From Setaria digitata (taxonomy: Eukaryota; Nematoda; Chromadorea; Rhabditida; Setariidae), in NCBI GenBank assembly GCA_003640385.1, contig RCAB01000205.1:39677-103676 (forward strand): a stretch of DNA of 64,000 nt. The letters run 5' to 3'. The notes below the pieces were generated by a model. It was not told the origin of the DNA and ran no database searches. It saw nothing but the letters and a program-made list of their open reading frames with translations. Positions within the stretch are counted from its first letter, which is position 1. Every line of letters starts with the position of its first letter. Shown here one piece after another: positions 51,001-61,511 of the stretch. The translations under genes and the position numbers were made by a program.

Positions 51001-54000
51001 AAAATCCTATCATTCCTTGTTAATTTTTGCCTTCTTTATCATTTTAAATTTTTTTAAGCCAATTCATTCATACATATTTAATTTGGAAACTTTTTCATTT
51101 TCTACTTAATTTTCTACTGTATATATAAAATAAAATTTGATTAATTTTCATTAATTCAAAACAACGTTGCTGGGCAAAAAAAAAAAATAAAGAGATATGA
51201 ATTATAATTTTTCCTATATTTTCCAAAAATTAATTATTTAATCAAAAAAATTTTTTTTTTTTAATATATTGAACAATTATTTTTTTTATGTTTCTTTGTA
51301 GCGAAGTTGAAGGGACAATGTTATTGGAAAAAAGGACATCGTTAAGAGCGAAACTTTTATCATTCGATGATTCCTTGTTACAGTCACCAGGAAATTTGCA
51401 ATCTACAGCAGCGTTACCATCAACATCCTGTGGTAATTATCCGAAAAATCATTATACAAAAATTGTATACTCAAAATTAAGAATTCAATAATTTGAATTA
51501 ATAATAGAAAAAGAATGATGATGGGTTCATGTGAGCATCGGTGGTTCAGTGGTAGAATGCTCGCCTGCCACGCGGGCGGCCCGGGTTCGATTCCCGGCCG
51601 ATGCAGTCCCATTTTTGCTTCCATCAGAACCATCACTTTCTCCTTGAATATGTCACGTTAATTACGTGAATTCAGCAAATATGTCACGTCAATTCTTGGA
51701 TTTGAGAAAAAAAAAAACTGCTTCTTTTTTAAGATACCACATTATCGCTCTATATGACTGGCTCAGACAAGAATCGTTGTTCAAAACGACATAATACACA
51801 ATTCTCCACACTACCAATACGGTAAGAATCACCTTGTTTTCATTTACTCAATTACTTATTTACTGAAATACTGCAATATTATAAACTTCGACGCATAATT
51901 CGATTACTGATTTAGATATTACAGATATATTTACAGAAGATATACAGATATATTTAATTCGTTGGATACGAAAACTTTTTCTTCGCAACTAATATATTAT
52001 ATAATTCATCGATATTTTGGCTAATAAAATATTAGTCTTTTCATTAATTCAATTTGTATTTTATTAACTCAGTTATATTTTGAAAGCTTAATCCATGAAG
52101 AATATATGTTCTTTGTTCATTTATCTAATAGCTTATAACGTTTTCAAATATTTTCGAATATTTTACGTGAAGCCATTAAAGTGCATAACAATTACATATA
52201 ATTAATTGCATGTCATTTTGTAAATTAATTACTACTGTTTATAAAGTAGGAAATGTATCATAACGGTAATAATTTTCAATTTCAGATCAACGCAATCATT
52301 ATCGATACCAATAAATCGAGATTTATCAGCAAAATCACCTATAGCTATAACAAAAATTCACCAGCAAAACTTATCAACACGTGGACGTAAGCGAAAGAAA
52401 CAAACAAACAACGTAAACGATAATCAGTTATCAATGTTATCAACCTCACAACAACCAGCCTTTGCAATGGCATCAACAAGTGATTTGAAAGAGATGCAGG
52501 TTGATAAGAATTGATTTTACCTGTACTTATTATTAATTTCATTTTGTAAATTCAAATTTTGTCTTTTTAGAGCAAAAAAAAAAAAAAAAAAGAAAAAAAT
52601 TTAAGCAATTCAATCTTTTCTGGCCTTTTTTTGCATTTTTTTTTTTTTTTTTTTCAAACTATTTTATCATCAGATTCATCAACAGCAAATTATGGTTGCG
52701 GCAACGACAACTGCTTCTTCTATGGGAGCAACTACTCGGATATCTCGGGTATCTCAGAGTGAAAATTTCACAACTACCGATACATCAGGTCAAGGCTTAG
52801 CAAGAACAAATACAGCAATGATTCCGGGATTATTTCAATTACCTCAGGTGCGAGGTATTTGAGATTTCTCTTTCATAATTTTCATCCCTACATTTTGCAA
52901 AAATTTTCTTAATTAATACATTGTAAATACCAATTAATTAATATTGCAGGAATTAGCCAGTTTTTCGGGATTAACAGCCTACTTTTCGGCGGATAATTCC
53001 AACAGTACGATGCGAAGTGATTCAGGTTATCAGTGGCCTTCATCAGCAAAATCAAATTACTGGCCAACATCATCTGACTTCTATTATCAAAATTATATGA
53101 CAAATAATGCTGGTTAATTAATTTAATCAATATAATTAAGATGAAAAGAATAAAAAAAATACTGTTGAAGTAAATTAGTTTCCTTCTTTTTCCAGCGATT
53201 GCAAAGTTTTTTTTTTCGTTCAAATGCTTTAATTCGTATAATTTTATTTATGCCGAGAATTAATTTGTCGAGTGAACACAAATCATTTAACCTGTCAAGC
53301 AGTTATCAAATAATCAATTACTAATATTTCCATTCATTTAATTCTTCAATCGGATAGAACCATTTGACCCTGTTAAGCAGCTGTCAAATAACTGATTACT
53401 GATATTTCCATTCATCAGTTATTTTTTGGTTTTAAAAATTATAACAATGAAAAAAAAACACACACACATAATTATTATTTCTTGTTGATATTTTCCATTT
53501 CAGGTTATACTGCAACAATTTCAAATGGATTTTATTCATCACCTCAAATGGATCAAAGTAATTTGGTACCTGTACGGAATCGTGTGGAATATCCAGCATT
53601 ATTTGCCGCTAGTGATTTAGCATCAACAGCAGGTAATTTTTAGAATTATTTCATTTCAAACTTATTTCTTTACTTTCAAATTGTCCAAAATGAAGGAAAA
53701 GACAAAAGGAATGGACGGAAAAAAAAACGAAATAAATTTATCCTTTTTTTTTTTTTTCATTTCAAAAGAAAAAGAATATGCTATGTGTTGTTGTTTAATG
53801 GTTTAAAAAGTTTTATCAAAGTATTTCATTTTCTTAATTAATCAACTAATTAAATACTGTATATCCCTGTTGAGTAATTTAAAAGTTCCATAAAAATCTT
53901 TGTCTCGTCTTTTTAATTAATCAGATCATTCTGAGCATTCAAGCTAAAAACATATTTTTAATCATAAAATAAAAGCATTTCTGATTATTCAATTTCCTGT

Positions 54001-54451
54001 TCCTCAATGCTGGCTAATTTCAGTGTTCGACGAATAACTGATAATCTAATTTTACTTATTTAAAAATTCCAAATTTGAATTTAGGTCCCACATATACACC
54101 AACACCAGCACAATTATTATTATCATCATCAGAATTATTCCAATCACCGCCATCGATACAACCTACAAATGCGATGATAAAATCGACTGTATTATTCGAT
54201 ACATCGGATCAGTCAGCAACAGATGTAAGTTTCTGGAATGTTTTCCTGTAATATACTCTATCCATTTTTCCTTCCTTTTTTTTTTTTGATTTGATCAATT
54301 TTCAATTTTTTTATCTTTGCAGACTTTTAGTACAACAATCAACGACTACACTCAATCAATGCAAATGATAACAGGTGATAACTGTGCTAATACATCCGGC
54401 TGTACCGGTTTTAATCTAATCTCAGAAGTTACAAATACCCTTCTTGGATAA
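36916..54451 (+). CDS. ahr-1: Aryl hydrocarbon receptor AHR-1 (bHLH-PAS), 801 residues, 19 exons
   Basis: Exons: 36916-36953, 42592-42714, 43521-43585, 46807-47054, 47360-47449, 47870-47999, 48236-48309, 48833-48951, 49165-49272, 49367-49464, 49979-50123, 51302-51432, 51734-51821, 52286-52499, 52674-52847, 52950-53112, 53504-53632, 54085-54224 and 54323-54451; 2406 bases, phase closes. Domains: basic helix-loop-helix about 25-75 (NPSKRHRERLN; RLDKLSVLRLAVSYLQ); Thr tract 112-125; PAS-A about 150-250 (ALGGFILILNENGDIYYVSE); PAS-B about 300-400 (SLVHVDDAICIAEAHKE; QSSCRMFYKNGRPETIGLTH). A low-complexity Ser/Thr/Gln tail ends LISEVTNTLLG, like the C. elegans C-terminus. It is a transcription factor that pairs with ARNT/AHA-1 and binds GCGTG-core sites; nematode AHR-1 acts in neuron fate. 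Exon 13 is short and was found by phase. Confidence is lower for the exon edges in the tail. Confidence 0.95.
38150..39320. repeat. Degenerate CAGTAATAG-rich satellite-like field in ahr-1 intron 1
   Basis: Over about 1.1 kb the words ACAGTAATA, AGTAATAG and TAATAATAG recur many times at irregular spacing. A longer unit, ACAAATCT..GACAGTAATTTTCTTG, occurs at 38590-38615 and 38967-38992, with a weaker copy near 38478. It looks like an old, decayed tandem array. No coding potential was found; the 103-codon frame at 38149-38460 is a by-product. Confidence 0.65.
40880..41275. repeat. Two-copy tandem repeat (period about 157 bases) with ACACG/CGTGT words
   Basis: The word ATAACACG occurs at 40991 and again at 41148, with matching flanks (GATATGATATATGAC, AACACGTAA, TATATGGCACGTGTT). 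A GATAT pentamer run starts the first copy near 40893. The end (41215-41270) can fold on itself (CATACGTGTTATGATATTATA against TATCATATCATAATATTA). It lies inside ahr-1 intron 1. Confidence 0.7.
46743..46806 (+). repeat. Short tandem repeat with GCGTG cores at the ahr-1 exon 4 acceptor
   Basis: A unit close to TTACACGTTTATTTACGCGTG is repeated 2.6 times, with the last partial copy running straight into the TTACAG acceptor of exon 4. GCGTG is present at 46760-46764 and 46783-46787. GCGTG is the invariant core of AHR:ARNT sites; here the preceding T of TNGCGTG is A. Confidence 0.75.
46909..46956 (+). repeat. ahr-1: Coding CAA/ACA trinucleotide repeat in ahr-1
   Basis: About 15 CAA-type triplets with single CAG interruptions lie in exon 4. 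In the ahr-1 frame they read ACA/ACG and encode T7-A-T6 between the bHLH and PAS-A domains. In the other frames they would read Gln or Asn. The frame is fixed by the flanks ACLH.. and ..DFESMALK. Confidence 0.92.
51535..51605 (+). tRNA. tRNA-Gly-GCC: tRNA-Gly, anticodon GCC
   Basis: The 71-base sequence folds as a full cloverleaf. The acceptor stem GCATCGG pairs with CCGATGC, followed by discriminator A. The D-arm is TGGTTCAGTGGTAGAA (also the A box). The anticodon loop is CTGCCAC with GCC at 51567-51569. The T-arm is CCGGGTTCGATTCCCGG (B box). It reads GGC and, with G34 wobble, GGT codons. The sequence is nearly identical to animal tRNA-Gly(GCC). The gene lies in the sense direction wholly within ahr-1 intron 12 (51433-51733), a host intron of only 301 bases. 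There is no CCA in the DNA, as expected for a eukaryote. Confidence 0.98.
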
Positions 54452-55589
54452 AGTACCTTTTATCCACGATTCAGTAATATTAATTGTATAAAATGATTGC
54501 AGTTTAAGAAGTATTTATTTCCTTTTTTCTTTCTTTTTCCGGAAACAACTGTCTATGCATGTTTTCGGATATAAGAAAGTTATTCCTATTCTTTTGGCTA
54601 GAAATATTAATCCAATAAGAAGATTTCTGGAACAATGGAAAAGTATTCATTAATTCTTTTTTTTTAAGACGAAAAAAAAAATGAAATTAAAAAAATTCAT
54701 TAAAAATTTGATTTAAATAAAAAAAACTACAGTCATTACTTGTAGTGAAAATGATGAAAAGTATGAAAATTCAGGAAATGATTTGTAAAAATTAAAAATT
54801 TTCCATATAAATTATCATCAAAGTGAAGCTAAACTTCAAGTAAATCGGAATTGCATTTTAATATGAAGTTCTAATTTGACTCAATTGAAATTTACAAATG
54901 CAACTGGCTTTAAATTTCATATTAAAAAATTCTTCAAAAAGTGAATTTTGCTAATTAAGCCTCCTTTATTATGCTATGAATGTTTTACGATTCTTTCAAC
55001 AGTCTTTCCTACCGTTTGTTTCACTTTTTAATAATTTTTCGAAAATTTAAAATGAATTTTTTGCCATTTTCGAGATATGCATAATTATTTATATTTATGC
55101 TTTTCTATTTATTCAAATTTCTTTTTTATACATCAATAAAATTAATTATGTTATTTCTTTTTTTTCTTTTTCTATTTTCGTTGCTTTACCTAATAACAAA
55201 ATATGAGACGAATAAATGAATAGCTAACTCTGTTAGTACTAATTATAATTTTTATAATTATTTTTGATAGATACATGAAAAATAAAAGAGAAATGTTCCA
55301 ATTCGATGGTATTCATCCTAAATTTACCATCTATTATTTCATCATTTTATTCTGAAGGATGACATCAATCAACCTATGAAAAGTAATCATATTTCAAATT
55401 GTCTGTCCACTTTAAATGGATTTAACTAAAATTTAAAAAAGAAAAAAATTCGTTTCGAAATTTACTAATTCTGCTACTGATAACATTGCATTTGTGTACA
55501 TTTATTGTGAAATTTTCTCCTCAATGTAACGTTTCAACAGTATCTTTTTTTCCTCCAATAAAATCAAAAAAAAAAAAAAAATTTATTGG

Positions 55590-55952
55590 AAAAATTTATG
55601 AAACTGCTACTAGAAAAGTTTTATTATTGAGTGCAGAAAACGGAGTAACACCAGCACAGATTTCGCTTGCTTTAGATCCATCTAGTCGAGATTGCTTCGA
55701 AGCTGACTGTTGTCGATCTGATCCTGTAGATTCGTTGATCTGATCCTGTAGATGAAACAAGTCCAAGTCTCTTCAGAGACAGCCACTAGTAAGAGCATTA
55801 TTTCATGCTATGCTGTTCAGTCTAAAAATCCATCCTTCTTTGTTCCTTTTGTCGAATTCTTAAGCAAGCTAATTCAGCTCATCAAACTTCTTCTAACAAT
55901 GGATTACAGGTCATTTAAAGTGCCGAAAAATCCAATTCATCCGTGTAATTGA
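55590..55952 (+). other. Coding-like patch, possible relic or lineage-specific exon
   Basis: Two consecutive frames (ending at 55743 and starting at 55752) have less AT-biased codons than the surroundings. The first reads RKVLLLSAENGVTPAQISLA and continues in DPSSRDCFEADCC; the second includes SFFVPFVEFLSKLIQLI. They are separated by a 17-base word, GATCTGATCCTGTAGAT, duplicated at 55715-55731 and 55737-55753, which introduces the break. I recognise no family and found no convincing splice sites. Confidence 0.2.
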
Positions 55953-56574
55953 CAATATTCTCGTTCATCTAACCTAAATATTGATCAAACCAGTAAAAGC
56001 ACTGATCGAATCAATAAAAATATTGCAAACAGTGATTTCTGCCTGTAGCTCTATATCTTGTCGACATTTTTTATTTATTTTTTGGCTAAGTAGCACTGAT
56101 ATATGCTAGGAATTATGATGGCTAGACAGAGAGAAGCTGCCATGAAAGGAAAAAAACTGATAATAAGTGAAATAAGTATGATGGAGGAGCATTGATCATA
56201 AAGTCTTTTAAATAATTTCATACTTTTTATACTTGCATAGTTATATGCTGATAATCATTGATAATCACTCATTGATATTTATGAATTTCACATAGAAAAT
56301 TTTCCGCATTTGATTAACTGTAATTGATCATAAATGATTTTTTAATGAATAAAATGATAGTTTTGATGTTATCCATACTATGTACAAGCAAAGTATGCTG
56401 AACAAATGTCGGAAAAAATCTTAAATTCTTCGCTCTGAAATTTCAACTTTACAAGGACTTTTTTTTTTTCTTTTTAAATTTCAATTTCATTGAACTGTTT
56501 GAAACAAAAAAAAAAATCAAGATTCCTTTAACATGTAACAATTCAACTTTGAGCAGTAGTATTTCGAGAGGAAG

Positions 56575-56635
56575 ATAGAGAGAGAGAGAGAGAGAGAAAG
56601 AGGAAGAGAAGAGAGAGAGAGAGAGAGGGAGAGAG
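56575..56635 (+). repeat. Imperfect GA microsatellite
   Basis: (GA)n is interrupted by AAAGAGGAAGAGAA and GGGAGAGAGGGAAGG, on the purine-only plus strand. Confidence 0.9.
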
Positions 56636-56897
56636 GGAAGGAGTGGGTTGGATGACAGAATTTCAGGAAGTAATGGAAAAGGGAAGCGGTATATTGTATT
56701 TATTTATTTATTTTTTTTTCTGCAGTTGTTGTTATTTTGTTTTCAGATTTTAATTTTAAATCTCGTTAAGAAATTTTTCAACGAATTAAATCTGAAAAAA
56801 AAAAATTCTTTGGGCACTTTCAATTTTATTTATTGTTTCTAAAAATAAAAACAGTGATATTATATCCAATGAATATAAATTAAGCGATGAAGACCGG

Positions 56898-56901
<4 letters not shown>

Positions 56902-56942
<41 letters not shown>
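56902..56942 (+). repeat. Pure GA microsatellite, about 20 units
   Basis: An uninterrupted (GA)n run, about 270 bases after the imperfect one. Confidence 0.95.
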
Positions 56943-56946
<4 letters not shown>

Positions 56947-58152
56947 AAAATAAATGCAAGCTCAAAAATTAATAAATTTAGAAAATTCATTTCATATCAT
57001 TTTCATTCAAATAGCACTTAGCCATATGACAGTTAGGAGTGGTAAAAACGATTCAAAATGAAATTGAATAAAAAAAAAAAAAAGAGGAAAAAGGTAATTT
57101 TTTTACAACCTGACTAATAATAAAATTCATATATATAATACAATGCGTGGAATGTATTTAAAAATCCCATCAAATTTTGATGAATAAGAAGTTTTTTTTT
57201 TTCTTTTTTTTTTAAACGAAATATAAATTTAAATATAAATTTATACAAAAAATTTTAGCATTAAAAATTTTTATTGTAACTTATTAATATGAAATTTTCG
57301 ATAATGATAAGATTTTTGAATTAGAAAAAATTAGGGGCAAAAAGAAACTAATTAAACTTTTTTAAATTCTTCGGTATATATAGAATGGCATTCTTTAACA
57401 AATTAAACGTAAAAATGTTAAATAATTATAAAATTCGAATTATTGCACGCTAGAATTTTAAATTTGTTAGTAAAATTTTCATAAATTGGCAAGACTAAAT
57501 TTTTAAATTTGTTTCTTAATAGAGGAAATTGCTTGCATTTTCTGAAATGTTTTATTTGTGTAATATATACATGAAGAAAAAACAAACTGACAGGTAGGGT
57601 AAGAAAGGTAAAATACATTTTTGTAAATTTCTCAAATTCATAAGAATTTGGTTTCTTTTTAAATTTAAATTGTAATTGGAAGAAAAAAAAAAAAAAGGGA
57701 CGCTCAACAAAGAAAAATATACAACAAAAATTGGTAAAAATTTTCAAAACAGAAATTGGCTATCGATGAGGGGATAATATTTAATCAGTAAAGTGAAGTT
57801 GTAGCTTGATAATGAAATGTAGAAATTCATGAATTAAAACATTTTGGACTTTAAAATTGTGAAAAATTTAATAAACTTTCACTTTTCATAACAATTTTTT
57901 ACGAATTTGATGAAATTTGTGTGTATTATTACTGGTGAAAACTGTCGCTAAATAATTAAATTCACAAAAAAAAAAAAATAATTGAAAATTAAAATCTGAT
58001 AGTTTTATAAAAGATAAAAATGAATGTGCGATTTTGTAATGAGGCAATTGAACTTTTTTTCTACAGTTTTTATCACTTTACAAATTAGCTGATAATAAAA
58101 TCTGACAAAAATTGTCAATTAATTTAGTAAAAAAAAATATTTGTTTTTTCAT

Positions 58153-61100
58153 TTATAATTTTAAAACTCTTATCTGTTCATTACTATCATCATCCCCATT
58201 ACCAATAACATCATCATCTAGCATAATTACATGATTCAAGGCTACTGAATCAAATACTGATTCTGATACGGGAATTGATGCTGCTATTCTTTTTTTCTTC
58301 CGTAAAAATATAGCAGGAACAGCATCATTGCTCTTATCAGCATCAATATCATGACTGACATCAGCATAATCAACATCAGTAGCAATATCATCACTATTAA
58401 TATTTTCAATAGTAATGATACTTTTGTTATTATCAGTACAGATATCATCATCAGCAGTACTACAAGAGTTATCGCAACATTCACCACTATCAACAGTTTG
58501 CTTTGTATCACAAGAAGATGAGCTGATATGATCAACATCATCGAAATCAGATTCATAACAATGGATTTGCTGAACAGCCAGGAATTCCATTCCGGTATTC
58601 GTAATTAATGACTTTTCAAAACCGGATCTTTCTTGTGCTCGGTTTCTTAATGAATATTTACTGATATCGATACCTAGTTCATGAGTTGCTACAATGATGC
58701 TTGGAATTCGAATGATACTTCGTTCTGCGTCATTTAAAATTCCACCGATATCCGAAGGTACTGAACTAACAACTGAAGAATTAGATGATGTTCCAACGGA
58801 TGATAACGAATTCTTCAATGAATGTCTGATTTCACGTTTAGATAATGACCGTAAGTAAGCTCCTGAAAAAAAAAAAAAGACGTAAACTGGAATGGAATAT
58901 TACTGAAAATGAAAAAAAAAAAAAAAGAAAAGAAATTAATGCAACACAAAAATGATTCCATCATTTTCATTAATTTTCTATCTTGTTTATTGCAAATATT
59001 TCAAATAATTATAATAAAAAAAATTCAAAAAAAAAAAAAAATAGTTGAGAAGATTCAGTGAAATTGGTTTTCCTACTTTTTTTTCGTTTTCCTTTTCTTT
59101 TTTTTTTTTTTTTTAGTATAAAAAACAATAAAACGAACTGTTCAAAATTTTCTGTTCTTCAATATCAATCAAATTTAACTGATATAATTTGTCGTTTAAA
59201 AGTTTTCGAAGTTTAATCGCTCGAGCGACCAATTCGATATGTTGTCGAATATTTTCAAAAATAACAATCATCCGCATCTGATGATATGAGCCAATTAATT
59301 TGACTAATTCTTCATGACTCATTCCTGTTACAATATGGCCATTTATTGATATGATCACATCACCTGCAACGCTTAACTAATTAATAATTTCATTTAATTT
59401 AATAAATTTTGGAAAATAGTTAAAAATTATTATCAATCCCATAAAGTTGACGAAGAACTTTGCAAACTGTGTTCATTTCATTGACAAAATTAGGACGTTT
59501 TGATTTATCATTAAACTAATTAGTTTGATTAATTAATTAAATGATACCTGCACGAATGCCAGCATCAGCAGCAGGACTATCCAGTTGAACATAATCAACG
59601 TAAGTTACTTTTGAAGGCACATCATCACCTTTTCGTTTCAACAAATATGTCTACGGGAAACAAAAAAAAAAAAAAAAAAAAAAAAAAAAACAGGAATTAA
59701 AAGGAAATTAATTTATTAAAAATACAGAAAAAAAAAGGAAAAGATTTTAAAATAATCCAAACAAAAACAAAATGAAAAAAAAAAACAAAAAAAGAATCAA
59801 TAAAATTTCTTGAATATAATTATATGCAAGATAAAATATCGGCCTATCATAAATATTATCAATTTTTATAAATATTTAATATGTTAAATATGGTATCTAA
59901 ACCGGATATTATTCCATAAATCAATATCTACAGTGAATGAATTTTGTTATTTCATTCAAGAATTACAGTTTACCTTACAAAATATAGTTAGTTATTTACC
60001 TGCAAGGTAAAACCAAAAGGTTCTTCATCATTTCGCGTAACCACAACGGTACGTCGTCGACAATTAGCATGAGGATTTGTGATTACTTTCTGATCCACCG
60101 ATACTGCATCCAAAACTTTCTGCAAAAATATTTAGGTTAATTTAAAAAAATTAACGGAAAAACAAAATTTCTCGCCAATTTTTTTTTTTTTTTAACTAAC
60201 AACATTCTTGGAGTTAGAAATTGTTCGAAAAAAAATATCACTATAATACATCTTAATCTGAAAAATATCACTACAATACATTTTAATTAATCATTATAAT
60301 GCAATCCCAAAATTATCAGTGTATCAGAATTATCAAAGCACACCAGAACTATGATACTCTCCATCAGAATTTCAATACCCTATCAAAATATGCAATCAGA
60401 GTAATCGTATATAAAACAAGATTATCATTAGCATATCAAAACTTGAAGCAAAGTTTTCCTCATCTCTTTCTTCCTTGCAAAAATAAGAAACACAAAAAAA
60501 AAAAAGCCATCTGTTCTCTTTTCTTTCCTTTTTTCCTTTTTTTTTTGCTTGAAAAGAGAGGAAATTGAAAAAATTAATTAATTAAAAAAAAAAAAGAGAA
60601 AGAAACGATCGAATGATTGAGAAATGCTTACCTGAACATTTTCCTCATCATCAACATAAAATTTGCTCCATAATTTTGCTTTATCAAGTGAGGTAAATGA
60701 GTGATAAAATGGAGAACGTTTGATATTTTCGAGAAATGTTCGACTAAATGATGATGATGTTGATGGTGATAATCTGTAAATTGATTAAAATTATCATTTA
60801 TTCATAATTACCAAGCATACATACGAATATTTCCGATTATCATATTGTGATATTTATTTTACTCTCAACATTCCCAAATGTTATATATAATAAAATATTT
60901 ATTTATTCCGGAATATTCATTAATTTTAATCATAATATTGTTCTGGAACATTCTACAGTAGCAAAAGGATTATCAAAATTTAAAGGAATCAATTCACTAT
61001 CAAAGTAGCAATAGTTGTATATCATGATTATGTATATATATATATATATCATACATATTCAAATGATTATATTGCAGATAAACACTGATTACGCGCAGTA

Positions 61101-61511
61101 CTGTATCACTATAAAAATTATAATTATATATTATAATTCAAATTCCTATTGAAAAATTTATCATTTATCACGACAAAAACCATATCATTCGCACAAATGA
61201 AGAGCTATAATTTATAGTGATAGCCATCATTTTTATCAGGATGANATTAAAATTCCTATTGAAAAATTCATCATTTATCACGACAAAAACCATATCATTT
61301 GCACAAATGAAGAGCTATAATTTATAGTGATAGCCATCATTTTTATCAGGATGAAGTTGCCATTCATACATGACAAAGTTATCATTTACAGTGGTAGTCA
61401 GCATTGATCATTTAAAATGATTTAAAAAAAAAAAAAAAGTGAAAAAACGAAAACTTACGATTTGACTGATTTTAATGTTGTTGAAGAAATGGACAATGAC
61501 CAATTAAACAT
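58153..61511 (-). CDS. PDZ/coiled-coil scaffold of the tamalin (GRASP)/CYTIP type, 450 residues
   Basis: Exons in transcript order: 61511-61459, 60773-60632, 60119-60000, 59650-59548, 59363-59139 and 58862-58153; 1353 bases, phase closes. The PDZ domain spans about residues 88-178. It opens RRTVVVTRNDEEPFGFTLQ, where GFTL is the carboxylate-binding loop, then VQLDSPAADAGIRAGDVIIS and INGHIVTGMSHEELVKLI. A Leu-rich helix follows (IKLRKLLNDKLYQLNLIDIE), as in tamalin and CYTIP, which bind cytohesin ARF-GEFs and receptor tails. The N-terminal 65 residues are Ser-rich. The last exon is long, acidic and low in complexity (DDDICTDNN; LDDDVIGNGDDDSNEQ) with no domain. Partner binding is inferred from the family. 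An acceptor (GATTTAG) lies 16 bases before the ATG. Intron 1 contains the N at 61245. Confidence 0.87.
59662..59690 (+). repeat. A29 homopolymer
   Basis: On the transcribed strand this is the T-rich tract just before the exon 4 acceptor of the PDZ-scaffold gene. It is unusually long for a polypyrimidine tract. Confidence 0.85.
61135..61355. repeat. Direct duplication around single N at 61245
   Basis: A 110-base segment at 61135-61244 is repeated at 61246-61355 with three substitutions (for example ATCATTCGCAC against ATCATTTGCAC). It lies in intron 1 of the PDZ-scaffold gene. Confidence 0.9.

Larger units (their letters stand above)
54452..58152. other. Intergenic region between convergent ahr-1 and PDZ-scaffold genes
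   Basis: It includes the likely ahr-1 3' UTR, a GC-richer patch at 55590-55960 and two GA microsatellites. No gene could be supported. The frames at 56648-56842 and 57418-57747 follow from homopolymer tracts. Confidence 0.5.

Noticed and set aside
51403..51636. Minus-strand 77-codon frame over the tRNA
   Set aside because: Explained by the tRNA-Gly gene and the end of ahr-1 exon 12.
58284..58556. Leu/Met/Ile-rich minus-strand frame
   Set aside because: Out-of-frame shadow of the acidic last exon of the PDZ-scaffold gene.
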